A stretch of 64,000 nucleotides of DNA from assembly GCA_020632715.1 (NCBI GenBank), contig JACKFA010000003.1, positions 744,001-808,000 of the forward strand, read 5' to 3'. The notes under the pieces were generated by a model. That model was not told the origin of the DNA. It searched no databases and worked only from the letters and a program-made list of their open reading frames with translations. Below are positions 54,990 to 63,749 of this stretch, one piece after another. Origin of the DNA: Deltaproteobacteria bacterium (GTDB lineage: Bacteria; Myxococcota_A; UBA9042; PHBI01). A program made the position numbers and the translations under genes. Within the stretch, counting starts at the first letter, position 1; every line of letters begins with the position of its first letter.

Positions 54990-57724
54990 ATCCGGCAGGC
55001 CCCGAAGCGCGGCCCGACCCCGACGCGCTCCTCGCGCGGGTCCAGGCCGCCGACGACCGCGCCGGACGCGCCCGCCTGAAGATCTTCTTCGGGTTCGCGC
55101 CGGGGGTCGGGAAGACCTACGCGATGCTCGAGTCGGCGCGCCGCCTCGTCGCCGAGGGCGCCGACCTGGTCGTCGGCTGCGTCGAGACGCACGGCCGCCG
55201 CGAGACCGAGGCGCTCACCGAGGGTCTCGAGGTCCTCCCGCGTCTCCGCGTGGACTACCGCGGCACAGCGCTCGAGGAGCTCGATCTCGACGGGCTCCTC
55301 GCCCGCCGCCCGGCGATCGTCCTCGTCGACGAGCTCGCCCACACGAACCCGCGCGGGCTCCGGCACGAGAAGCGCTGGCAGGACGTCCTCGACCTCCTCG
55401 ACGCCGGCATCGACGTCCACACGACGCTCAACGTCCAGCACGTGGAGAGCCTGAACGACGTCGTCGCCCAGATAGCCCACGTCCGCGTCCGCGAGACCGT
55501 CCCGGACCGCCTCCTCGAGCGCGCCGACGACATCGTCCTCGTCGATCTCCCGCCCGACGCGCTGCTCGCGCGGCTCCACGAGGGCAAGGTCTACCTGCCG
55601 GACCAGGCGCAACACGCCATCGAGCACTTCTTCAAGCGGGGGAACCTCCTCGCCCTCCGCGAGCTCGCCCTGCGCGTCACCGCGGACCACGTCGACGAGG
55701 ACGTGCGCGCCTACCGCGAGACCCACGCGATCCGCGCGACGTGGCCTACCGCCGAGCGGCTGCTCGTCTACGTCGATCCGTCGCCGGCCTCCGAGCGACT
55801 CGTCCGCGCCGCGCGCCGCATGGCGACCGGTCTCCGCGCGCCCTGGGTCGCCGTCTGGGTCGAGCCGGTCCTGAAGCCCCTCCTCGAGGCCGACCGCGAG
55901 CGTCTCGACGGCCACCTCCGCCTCGCCGAGTCCCTCGGCGCCGAGGTCGTCCGCCTCGGCGGGGCGCGGCCCGCCGGCGCCATCCTCGCGTACGCCCGCC
56001 ACCACAACGTCTCGCGCATCATCCTCGGGAAGCCCCCGAGCGGGGGGATCCTCGCGCGCCTCCGCGACACGATCCGCGGGTCGCTCCACGACGAGCTCGT
56101 CCGCGAGTCCGGCGACATCGACGTCCACGTGATCACCGGCGACGCGCCCGGCGACCGCGCCGCGGATCCGGGCCCGGGCACCGAGCGCGGGCCTGGCCGC
56201 GCGAACTTTCTCGCCGCGGGCGGTCTCGTCGCGGCCGCGGCCCTCGTGTCCGCCCTCGGTCGCGACACCTTCGCGCCACCCGATGTCGTCGCCCTCTTCC
56301 TCTCCGCCATCATGCTCGCCGCCGCCCGCATCGGTCGCGGGCCCGCGCTCTTCGCCGCCGGCCTCTCGGTCGCCGTCTACGACTTCTTCTTCGTGACGCC
56401 GCACTTCACGTTCGCGGTGAGCGACGCCCGCCACATCCTCACGTTCGCCCTCATGTTCGGCGTGGGTGTCCTCATCTCGGCGCTGACGCAGCGGATCCGG
56501 AGCCAGGAGCTCGCCGCGCGCGCGCGTGAGGAGCGCACGGCCGCGCTCTACTCGCTCTCGCGCGAGCTCGCGGGCGCCTCCGACCCGCCCGCCGTGGCGC
56601 GCGTGCTCGCGACCGAGGTGGCGCGGGTCTTCTCCGCCTCGACGGCCGTCCTCGTGCGCGGCGCACGCGACGGTGAGCTCACGATGGCGACCGAGGTCGG
56701 CGAGGTGCTCCTCGACACGCAAGAGCGCGGCGTCCTCCGCTGGGTCCTCGACCATGCCCGCGCCGCTGGCCTCGGCACGCCCACGCTCCCCGGCGCGCGC
56801 ATCACCGGCTTCCCGCTGCTCTCGGACGGCGCGGTCGTCGGCGTCCTCGCCGTCAGCCCGCGCACCGGGCGCCGCTCGCGCGCCGAGGACCGGCTCCTCC
56901 TCGAGGCCTTCGTGCGCCAGGGCGCGCTCGCCCTCGGGCGCGCCGTGCTCGGCGAGGACGCGCGCGCCGCCGCGCTCCGCGTGCGCACCGAGGAGATGCG
57001 GAGCGCGCTCCTGTCGAGCGTCTCCCACGATCTCCGGACGCCCCTCGCCACCATCACCGGCGCCGCCACGACGCTCCGCGACGAGCGCGGTCGGCTCCCC
57101 GAGGACACGCAGCGCGAGCTCCTCGGGAGCATCTGCGACGAAGCGGAGCGACTCGAGCGCCTCGTCGGGAACCTCCTCGACATGACACGCCTCGAGTCCG
57201 GCGCCCTCGAGCCCCGCCGCGAGCTCGTCCCCATCGAGGAGATCTTCGGCTCGGCCCTCGGCCGCCTCGAGCACGCACTCGCCGGCCGCGACGTCCGCGT
57301 CGAGGTCGATCCGACGCTGCCCTTCGTCGCCGTGGATCCGGCGCTCGTCGAGCAGCTTCTCACGAACCTCCTCGACAACGCGGCCAAGCACTCGGCGCCG
57401 GACACCCCCATCGAGGTCGAGGCCCGGCACGCGGCCGGTGAGCCGCCCCGACTCGTCATCGAGGTGCGCGACCGCGGCCCCGGCCTCAGCGCCGAGGACG
57501 CCGAGCGCGCCTTCGAGAAGTTCTATCGCGGGCGCACGACGGCGACGGGGGCCGGCCTCGGGCTCGCCATCTGCCGCGCCATCGCGGCGGTCCACGGCGG
57601 CACCCTGAGCGCCGCGAATCGCGCGGGCGGCGGCGCGCGCTTCGTCGCAGAGCTCCCCCTCGACGCGCCCGCGGTGGGCGACAGCGAGGGCCGGACGCCC
57701 GAGGAGGGGTTCGATGACGACTGA
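54986..57724 (+). CDS. kdpD: Sensor histidine kinase KdpD
   Basis: 912 residues from ATG 54986. The KdpD N-terminal domain has Walker A GFAPGVGKT and Walker B LVDELAHTN, followed by a Usp-like domain (ERLLVYVDPSPASERLVRAARR), four membrane helices (about 405-505), a GAF-like domain, a HisKA domain with the phosphoaccepting His at 681 in SVSHDLRTPLATI, and a HATPase domain (LLTNLLDNAAKHS, DRGPGLSAEDAERAFEKFYRG, GAGLGLAICRAIAAVHGG). It is close to the E. coli length of 894. The c-di-AMP-binding SxS motif known from firmicute Usp domains was not seen. It senses K+ limitation or turgor. kdpE overlaps its last codons. Confidence 0.95.
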   Translation: MNPAGPEARPDPDALLARVQAADDRAGRARLKIFFGFAPGVGKTYAMLESARRLVAEGADLVVGCVETHGRRETEALTEGLEVLPRLRVDYRGTALEELDLDGLLARRPAIVLVDELAHTNPRGLRHEKRWQDVLDLLDAGIDVHTTLNVQHVESLNDVVAQIAHVRVRETVPDRLLERADDIVLVDLPPDALLARLHEGKVYLPDQAQHAIEHFFKRGNLLALRELALRVTADHVDEDVRAYRETHAIRATWPTAERLLVYVDPSPASERLVRAARRMATGLRAPWVAVWVEPVLKPLLEADRERLDGHLRLAESLGAEVVRLGGARPAGAILAYARHHNVSRIILGKPPSGGILARLRDTIRGSLHDELVRESGDIDVHVITGDAPGDRAADPGPGTERGPGRANFLAAGGLVAAAALVSALGRDTFAPPDVVALFLSAIMLAAARIGRGPALFAAGLSVAVYDFFFVTPHFTFAVSDARHILTFALMFGVGVLISALTQRIRSQELAARAREERTAALYSLSRELAGASDPPAVARVLATEVARVFSASTAVLVRGARDGELTMATEVGEVLLDTQERGVLRWVLDHARAAGLGTPTLPGARITGFPLLSDGAVVGVLAVSPRTGRRSRAEDRLLLEAFVRQGALALGRAVLGEDARAAALRVRTEEMRSALLSSVSHDLRTPLATITGAATTLRDERGRLPEDTQRELLGSICDEAERLERLVGNLLDMTRLESGALEPRRELVPIEEIFGSALGRLEHALAGRDVRVEVDPTLPFVAVDPALVEQLLTNLLDNAAKHSAPDTPIEVEARHAAGEPPRLVIEVRDRGPGLSAEDAERAFEKFYRGRTTATGAGLGLAICRAIAAVHGGTLSAANRAGGGARFVAELPLDAPAVGDSEGRTPEEGFDDD

Positions 57725-58436
57725 GGCAGGCGGGCCGACCGTGCTCGTCGTCGAGGACGAGGCCCCGATGCGCAGGCTCCTCCGGGCCTCGCTCGCGGCC
57801 CACGGCTACCAGGTCCTCGAGGCGGAGACCGGCGGCGCCGCCGTCATCGCGGCGTCGACCCAGAACCCGGCGGTCGTCTTGCTGGACCTCGGGCTCCCCG
57901 ACGTCGACGGGGTCGACCTCACGCGGGAGCTCCGCGGCTGGAGCCGGGTGCCGATCCTCGTCCTGTCCGCGCGTGGGCGCGAGCAGGACAAGGTCGACGC
58001 CCTCGACGCCGGCGCCGACGACTACGTGACGAAGCCGTTCGGCATGAACGAGCTCCTCGCGCGTGTCCGCGTGCTCCTGCGCCACGCCGCCGAGCGTTCC
58101 GGGGGAGACGCGGAGCCGATCTATCGCTCGGGAGAGCTCGTCGTCGACCTCGCGCGCCGCGAGGTGACGCGCGCCGGCGTCCTCGTCCACCTGACGCCCA
58201 CGGAGCATCGGCTCCTCGCGCTGCTCGTGCGCCACGCGGGCCGCGTCGTCACGCACCGCCAGATCCTCGAGGACGTCTGGGGGCCGGCCTATCGGCGCCG
58301 CACGCACTACGTGCGGGTGCACATGGCCGAGCTCCGGAAGAAGATCGAGACGGAGCCGGCGCGCCCGCGCTTCATCTCGACCGAGCTCGGCGTCGGCTAC
58401 CGGATGCGCGAGGGCGACGGTCCGGACGGAGCGTGA
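57714..58436 (+). CDS. kdpE: Response regulator KdpE
   Basis: 240 residues from ATG 57714, 11 bases inside the kdpD end. The receiver domain has the acidic pair ED (14-15), the phospho-acceptor D58 in VVLLDLGLPD, and K in YVTKPF. A winged-helix OmpR-type DNA-binding domain follows (LTPTEHRLLALLVRHAGRVVTHRQILEDVWG, HYVRVHMAELRKKIE). It should bind the tandem repeats at 50228-50279 ahead of the operon and so control its own synthesis. The stop is inside a palindrome (58433-58447) close to the convergent hslO stop. Confidence 0.95.
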   Translation: MTTEAGGPTVLVVEDEAPMRRLLRASLAAHGYQVLEAETGGAAVIAASTQNPAVVLLDLGLPDVDGVDLTRELRGWSRVPILVLSARGREQDKVDALDAGADDYVTKPFGMNELLARVRVLLRHAAERSGGDAEPIYRSGELVVDLARREVTRAGVLVHLTPTEHRLLALLVRHAGRVVTHRQILEDVWGPAYRRRTHYVRVHMAELRKKIETEPARPRFISTELGVGYRMREGDGPDGA

Positions 58437-58447
58437 ACGCCATTCAC
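58433..58447. repeat. GTGAACGCCATTCAC palindrome over the kdpE stop
   Basis: A member of the gene-end palindrome family with one arm mismatch, containing the TGA of kdpE (58434-58436) and ending seven bases before the hslO stop on the other strand. Confidence 0.6.
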
Positions 58448-58454
58448 GCCCCCG

Positions 58455-59312
58455 TCAGTTGTCGGCGAGCAGCGCCCGGAGCCGCTCCGGCCCAACCGAC
58501 CACAGGCGGCCGCAGTACTCGCAGGTCATCTCGACGACCTCGCCCTTCGCGACCATCTGCCCGAGCTCGGCGCGCCCGAGGACGCTGATCGCCGCGATCG
58601 CGCGCTCGTCGCTGCACGAGCAGCCGTAGTGGACGTCGCTATCCGCGAGCTTCTCGTGGGGCATGCCGTAGAGCAGCTCGAAGAGCAGCACCTCCGCGCT
58701 CGCGTCGCTGCCGACGATGCCGTCGTCGAGGTACGCGAAGTCGCCGAGGCGCTCGGTCATCACCGCGAGCGGCCCCTGCTGTACCTCCGGCAGGAGCTGC
58801 ACGATGAAGCCCGCCGACGCCGCGACGTAGCCCTCGCCGTCGACGACCGACGCCACGCCGAGCGTGGCCGTCACCTGCTCCGAGCCCTGCATGTAGGCCA
58901 TGAGCACGGCCGACACGCTCTCGCCGTCGGCCGCGACGATGCTCTGGTGGAGGCTCCCGCGCGGGAGCGTCCGGATCACCTTCATCACGGCGTCGGCGCC
59001 GAGGGTGACCGGCGCGCCCCCCTCGCCGCGCGACACGAAGCCGCGCGTGAGCCCGGTCTCCGGGTGCGAGTCCGCGACCATCTGCCCGCCGTCGTGCCCG
59101 CTCAGGATGATCTGCACGCGGTGCGACGGCGCCATCGTCTCGCGCACGAGGATGGCGCCGGTCAGGAGCTCCCCGAAGAGGCGCGCCTCGGCCCCCTTGA
59201 GGCCGTGCTTCTTCACGCCCTCCCGCACGACCTCGCTCGTGCGCGCCGTGATCACCCGGAACGAGCCGTCCTCGGTCACCGCGCGGATGGCGCGGTCGCG
59301 AATGTCTGCCAT
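58455..59312 (-). CDS. hslO: Redox-regulated chaperone Hsp33
   Basis: 285 residues from ATG 59312. Hsp33 is a holdase switched on by oxidation. The zinc/redox cysteines are present: CSCS in HYGCSCSDERAIAAI (about 230) and CEYC in EMTCEYCGRLW (about 263), the CxC...CxxC pattern. The core shows GELLTGAILVRETMAP, GGQMVADSHPE, GSLHQSIVAADG and ILLPEVQQGPLAVMTERL. The length is usual. It converges on kdpE. Possible -10 TAGAGA (59380-59385) lies upstream. Confidence 0.95.
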   Translation of the reverse strand: MADIRDRAIRAVTEDGSFRVITARTSEVVREGVKKHGLKGAEARLFGELLTGAILVRETMAPSHRVQIILSGHDGGQMVADSHPETGLTRGFVSRGEGGAPVTLGADAVMKVIRTLPRGSLHQSIVAADGESVSAVLMAYMQGSEQVTATLGVASVVDGEGYVAASAGFIVQLLPEVQQGPLAVMTERLGDFAYLDDGIVGSDASAEVLLFELLYGMPHEKLADSDVHYGCSCSDERAIAAISVLGRAELGQMVAKGEVVEMTCEYCGRLWSVGPERLRALLADN

Positions 59313-59480
59313 CGTCGCTCTCCCACCGCCGCGCGCCCCGTCGGCGCCGACGTCGGCCCGGGTCCGCCGGGCGCGCGTATCTCTAGCAGGACCGCCCCGC
59401 GCCACAAAGCACATAGCGATCGCGCGGTCGCGCGTCCTCGGGTATCTTCCGGCCCCCACGCGACCGGGAGAGCCCCTGCC

Positions 59481-60929
59481 ATGACGCGCGCACGCCACGC
59501 CGCCGTTCGACCGAGCCACCTCCGCCTCGCCCTCGTGGCCCTCGTCGCGGGCGCCGCAGGCCTCGCCGCCTGCGGTGAGAAGCCGAAGCCGAAGCCCGCG
59601 CCCGTCGAGACGGCGACCGCGCCGACGAACGCCGGGCCGACCACCAGCGTCCGCGTGACCGCGGGCGGCGTCGAGCTTGCGGACGCGCCCGAGCCGGTCG
59701 CGAAGGCGGCGCTCGGCCTCGCGACCCAGCGCCCCGCCGCCGTGAAGGCCCTCGTCGCGGCCGGCGCCGAGGCCGCGCCCACCGCGAAGGCCCTCCTCCA
59801 GAGCAAGAACCTCGAGGAGGTGCGCGGCGCGCTCGAGTACTTCACCGCCGTCCCGACCCCCGACGCGGCGCCGGCGATCGCCGCCCTCCTGAAGCACGAC
59901 GCCGCGACGGTGCGCGACGGCGCGCGCGTGGCGCTCGTCGCGACCGGCGGCGACGCCCTCACCGCGAGCGCGGTCGACCTCCTCGACGCGAAGGACCCCG
60001 GCGTCCGCGTCGACGCCGCCCGGACCCTCGCGAGCCTCGACGGCGCAGGCGTCGCCGCGCCGAAGCTCCAGGCGATGCTCTCCGACGCCGACGAGAGCGT
60101 GGTCGCCGAGGCCGCGGTCGCGTTGTCGCGCGTCGGCGGGACCCTCGACGAGGCGGCGCTCGTGGCGCTCGTCACCGCCGAGGACACGGCCGCCCCGACG
60201 CGGCGGGCGGCGCTCCAGGTCGCGCGCCGGCGCGGCGTCGCGGTGCCGGCCGACGCCCTCGAGAAGGTGCTCGCGAGCGAGGACGAGGCGCTCGCGGCCG
60301 AGGGCGCGAGGGCGCTCAAGGTCGCGCCGGAGGGGGAGCGCGAGAAGCTCGTCGAGAAGGCCCTCGCCGACGCGCGGCCGGTCGTCCGCCGCGCCGTGGT
60401 CGAGGCGTTCGGCCACGCGACCGTCCCCGAGCTCGCGACCGCCGGGCTCGTCGTGGCCCGGAAGCTCGCCGCGGACCCCGACGCCACCGTGCGCGCGGCG
60501 TCGATCTATGGGCTCGCGCGCGGCGCCGAGGAGGATCTCGCGAAGGTGAAGGGCGCGCTCGGTGACGAGTCGCCCCTCGTCCGGCGCGCGGCGGCGGCGA
60601 CGCTCGCGTCGATGCCCGGCGGGCAGGCGGCCATCATCGAGGCGCTCGGCAAGGAGCAGGACGCGGCCACCGAGCGCTTCATGGTCGGCGTGCTCGCGGC
60701 CGTCCCGACGCGCGAGTCGCTGCTCGCGGTCGCGAACGAGCTCTCGGACAAGGCCGTCGCGAACGACGCGCTCCTCGCCCTCGGGCGCGTGGCGCAGACG
60801 GTGGAATACGAGCTCGACGCGGAGAAGTGGCGCGGCTGGATCGACCAGCACTACCCGCCGCCGGCGCCGCCCGAGGACGAGAAGAAGGACGACGCGCCCG
60901 CGCCGAAGGACGCGCCCGCGCCGAAGTGA
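59481..60929 (+). CDS. HEAT-repeat lipoprotein of unknown role
   Basis: 482 residues from ATG 59481. A signal with the lipobox GLAAC (about residue 31) predicts lipid anchoring. After a Lys/Pro linker, about twelve helical HEAT/armadillo repeats run from residue 75 to 430 (APAIAALLKHDAATVRDGARVALVATGG, VRVDAARTLASLDGAGVAAPKLQAMLSD). The last 25 residues are PPPAPPEDEKKDDAPAPKDAPAPK, a likely disordered tail. No enzymatic motif is visible; such repeats act as scaffolds. It is the only gene between the divergent hslO and the convergent glycosyltransferase. Confidence 0.8.
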   Translation: MTRARHAAVRPSHLRLALVALVAGAAGLAACGEKPKPKPAPVETATAPTNAGPTTSVRVTAGGVELADAPEPVAKAALGLATQRPAAVKALVAAGAEAAPTAKALLQSKNLEEVRGALEYFTAVPTPDAAPAIAALLKHDAATVRDGARVALVATGGDALTASAVDLLDAKDPGVRVDAARTLASLDGAGVAAPKLQAMLSDADESVVAEAAVALSRVGGTLDEAALVALVTAEDTAAPTRRAALQVARRRGVAVPADALEKVLASEDEALAAEGARALKVAPEGEREKLVEKALADARPVVRRAVVEAFGHATVPELATAGLVVARKLAADPDATVRAASIYGLARGAEEDLAKVKGALGDESPLVRRAAAATLASMPGGQAAIIEALGKEQDAATERFMVGVLAAVPTRESLLAVANELSDKAVANDALLALGRVAQTVEYELDAEKWRGWIDQHYPPPAPPEDEKKDDAPAPKDAPAPK

Positions 60930-60944
60930 GCGGGCGGGCGAGGC

Positions 60945-61673
60945 TCAGGCGCGCTTCGCGCCGCCCTTGCCGAAGCGCATGCGGAGCACGTTGAGCATCG
61001 CCTCGCGGACGATGCTGCCGCTCATCTTCGACTGGCCGACGCGCCGGTCCGGGAAGACGATCGGCACCTCGACGATCCGCATCCCCGCCTTGTGCGCGCG
61101 GTAGGTGAGCTCGATCTGGAAGGCGTAGCCGGTCGAGCGGACGGCGTCGAGGTCGAGCGCCTCGAGGGTCGACCGCCGGAAGCACTTGTAGCCGCCGGTG
61201 AGATCGTGGAACCGGAGCCCGAGGATCGCGCGGGCGTAGAGGTTGCCGCCCTTGCTCACGAAGCGCCGCCAGAGCCCCCAGTCCTCGGTGCCGCCGCCCG
61301 CGATGTAGCGGCAGCCGAGCACGAGGTCGGCGCCGTCCTGAGCGGCCTTCACGAACGCCGGGAGGTACTTCGGCTGGTGCGAGAAGTCCGCGTCCATCTC
61401 GAAGATGAGCTCATAGCCCTTCGCAAGTGCGAAACGAAAACCCGCGATGTAAGCAGTTCCGAGACCTTGCTTCCCTTCGCGGTGCAACACGTGCACGCGC
61501 TCGTCGGCCGCCGCGAGCTCGTCGGCGAGCGCGCCGGTGCCGTCCGGGGAGTTGTCGTCGACCACGAGGACGTGGGCGTACGGCAGGTGCTCGTGGATGG
61601 CCGCGACGAGCGGCGGCAGGTTCTCGCGCTCGTCGTAGGTCGGGACGATGATGAGGGTGCGGGGACTCGCCAT
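60945..61673 (-). CDS. Polyprenyl-phosphate mannose/glucose synthase-like GT2
   Basis: 242 residues from ATG 61673. It is an inverting GT-A glycosyltransferase of the DPM1/Ppm1 type that links a sugar from a nucleotide donor to a polyprenyl phosphate. Signatures: IIVPTYDERENLPPLV, VVDDNSPDGTG, EMDADFSHQPKYLP (the DxD metal motif), TGGYKCFRR and VPIVFPDRRVGQSKMS. It lacks membrane helices, so it is likely soluble or peripheral, like human DPM1. About 28 codons at 61411-61470 use A/T third positions, out of character with the gene. Confidence 0.92.
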   Translation of the reverse strand: MASPRTLIIVPTYDERENLPPLVAAIHEHLPYAHVLVVDDNSPDGTGALADELAAADERVHVLHREGKQGLGTAYIAGFRFALAKGYELIFEMDADFSHQPKYLPAFVKAAQDGADLVLGCRYIAGGGTEDWGLWRRFVSKGGNLYARAILGLRFHDLTGGYKCFRRSTLEALDLDAVRSTGYAFQIELTYRAHKAGMRIVEVPIVFPDRRVGQSKMSGSIVREAMLNVLRMRFGKGGAKRA

Positions 61674-61791
61674 CAGCAGCCGCTCCTGGTCTTGTCGGGC
61701 CGTCGCTCGGCCGACTTCTTGCCCCGCGCGCGGGCTCGACGCAAGCAGAAGCCGCGCGCGGCGCCGCGCCGACGGCGTGCGCGGCCGCCCG

Positions 61792-63642
61792 TCAGAAGGA
61801 CTCGGAGTAGAACGAGTCGAGCAGCGCCTTGTGCCGCTCGGCGATCGCCCGGCGCCGGAGCCCGAGCACGGGCGTGAGGTCGCCCGACTCCGTCGTGAGC
61901 TCGCCCGACAAGATCGCGAACTTCTTGATGTTCTCGTGCGGCGGGAGGCCCGCGTTGACCCGCTCGACGAGCGCCTCCACGTGCCCGTAGACCCGCGGGT
62001 GGCGCGTCAACGCCTCGTACTCCCCCGCGACCCCGTGCTCCTCCGCGAAGCGCGCGAGCGTCGCCCGGTCGAGCTCGATGAGGGCGGTCAGGTAGGTCCG
62101 CCGGTCGCCGTAGATGAACGCCTGCCCGACGAGCGGGTCCGCGCGCAGCTTCTCGGCGATCGGCCCGGGCGCGATGGCCTTGCCGTTCGCGGTCACGATG
62201 ATGTCGCGCTTCCGGTCGGTGATCGTGAGCCGCCCGCTCGCGTCGATGCGCCCGAGGTCGCCCGTCCTGAACCAGCCGCCGTCGTCGAAGACCTTCCGGC
62301 TCTCGAGCGGGTTCCCCCAGTAGCCCGGCGTCACGTTCGCGCCGCGCACGACGAGCTCCCCGTCGTCGAGCACGCGCGCCTCGACCCCGGGCAGCGGCAG
62401 CCCCACGGTGCCGACGACGCGGTCGTCGAGCCGGTTCACGTGCGTCGCCGCGGCCGTCTCGACCATGCCGTAGCCCTCGAGCAGCGGCACGCCGTGCTCC
62501 TCGAAGAACCGCGCCGTGTCGACGCCGAGCGGCGCGCCGCCGCTGACCGCGAAGCGGAGCCGCCCGCCGAGCTTCTGCGCGAGGCGCCGCTGGATGAGAC
62601 GCTTCGAGAGCGCCCCGCGCGCCCGCGCGAGGAGGCCGGCGCCGTCGCCCCGTTCACCGCGCCGGCCGAAGCCCCAGGCGGCGACGACGCTCTGGAGGCC
62701 CCCCGTGCCGATGAGCTCGGCCTCGAGCCCCTCCTCGATGCGCTCGAAGAGCCTCGGCACGCCGAAGAGCACGGTCGGCGCGAGCGTCGCGAGATCCTCG
62801 AGCACGGCGCCCTCGCCCCGCGCGTAGGCGATGGCCGCCCCGGCGCGCACGGCGAGCCAGAACGCGGTGTGCGAGAACGCCTGCGCGACCGGCAGGTAGG
62901 CGAGCGACACGTCGTCGGGCCGCATCGGGAGCGCGCGCGCGAGCGCGTCGCAGGTCGCGACGAGGTTGTGGTGCGTGAGCATCACGCCCTTCGGGCTGCC
63001 CTCGGTGCCCGGGGTGTAGCAGATCGCCGCGCAGCCGTCGGAGAGCACGCTCTCCGAGCGCGCCGCGAGCTCGTCGTCGGCGCGCGCGCTCCGCGCCTGG
63101 GCCCCGCGCGCGGCGAGGCGCGCGAGCGTCGTGACGTGCGCCGCGCTCACGCCGAGCTCCGCGGTCGACGCGACGTCGCCCGACTGGAGGCGCATCTCCG
63201 GGTCGATCAGCACGAGCTGGAGGTCCGCCCCGTCGGCCACCGCCGAGTCGAGGAGCTTCTTCAGCTGCCAGGGATCCTCGGCGATCGCGAAGCGCGCGCC
63301 GCTGTCCTCGATGAAGCGCGCGCAGCTCGCGGGGAGCTCGTTCGGGTAGATGGGGACGAGGATCCCGCCCGCCATGAGCACCGCGATCTCGATGAGCGCG
63401 CACTCGACGCGCGCGCGCGACAGCAGCGCGACGCGCCCGCCCGGCTGGAGCCCGGCCGCGAGGAGCCCCGCCGCGAGCGCGCGGCTCCGCTCCGACCACT
63501 GCCGCCACGTGACCGTGGCGAGCGCGCCGTCCTCGGCGAAGTGGCGGAGCGCGACGCCGTCCGGGGCGACCTCGACGTGGGCCCGGAAGACGTCGAGCAG
63601 CGTCCGTTCGCTCTCCCTCTGGGTGGACCCGCCCCGACTCAT
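61792..63642 (-). CDS. AMP-binding protein, long-chain acyl-CoA synthetase-like, with altered catalytic motifs
   Basis: 616 residues from ATG 63642. The ANL fold is clear: P-loop YTPGTEGSPKGVMLTH, VSGGAPLGVDTARFF, EGYGMVETAA, LVVRGANVTPGYW, GWFRTGDLGRIDASGRL and DRKRDIIVTANGK. Two differences from usual acyl-CoA synthetases are visible. The P-loop has P and E in place of S and T (YTSGTTG). At the C-terminus, where LTPTLK(V/A)KR normally gives the catalytic lysine, the sequence is LTPVLGLRRR, so the lysine is absent. It may adenylate poorly or use another residue, or only bind acyl groups. It is followed by the GT2 gene 118 bases on. Confidence 0.85.
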   Translation of the reverse strand: MSRGGSTQRESERTLLDVFRAHVEVAPDGVALRHFAEDGALATVTWRQWSERSRALAAGLLAAGLQPGGRVALLSRARVECALIEIAVLMAGGILVPIYPNELPASCARFIEDSGARFAIAEDPWQLKKLLDSAVADGADLQLVLIDPEMRLQSGDVASTAELGVSAAHVTTLARLAARGAQARSARADDELAARSESVLSDGCAAICYTPGTEGSPKGVMLTHHNLVATCDALARALPMRPDDVSLAYLPVAQAFSHTAFWLAVRAGAAIAYARGEGAVLEDLATLAPTVLFGVPRLFERIEEGLEAELIGTGGLQSVVAAWGFGRRGERGDGAGLLARARGALSKRLIQRRLAQKLGGRLRFAVSGGAPLGVDTARFFEEHGVPLLEGYGMVETAAATHVNRLDDRVVGTVGLPLPGVEARVLDDGELVVRGANVTPGYWGNPLESRKVFDDGGWFRTGDLGRIDASGRLTITDRKRDIIVTANGKAIAPGPIAEKLRADPLVGQAFIYGDRRTYLTALIELDRATLARFAEEHGVAGEYEALTRHPRVYGHVEALVERVNAGLPPHENIKKFAILSGELTTESGDLTPVLGLRRRAIAERHKALLDSFYSESF

Positions 63643-63749
63643 GCGGCCGTTCTGCCACGGTCGTCGCGTCGAGGCAACGGACGCGGCGCCGCGGCGGCCT
63701 CGCCATCAAAATTTGGACAGCCCCCGTCAGACGCCTGACAGTGCCCCCG

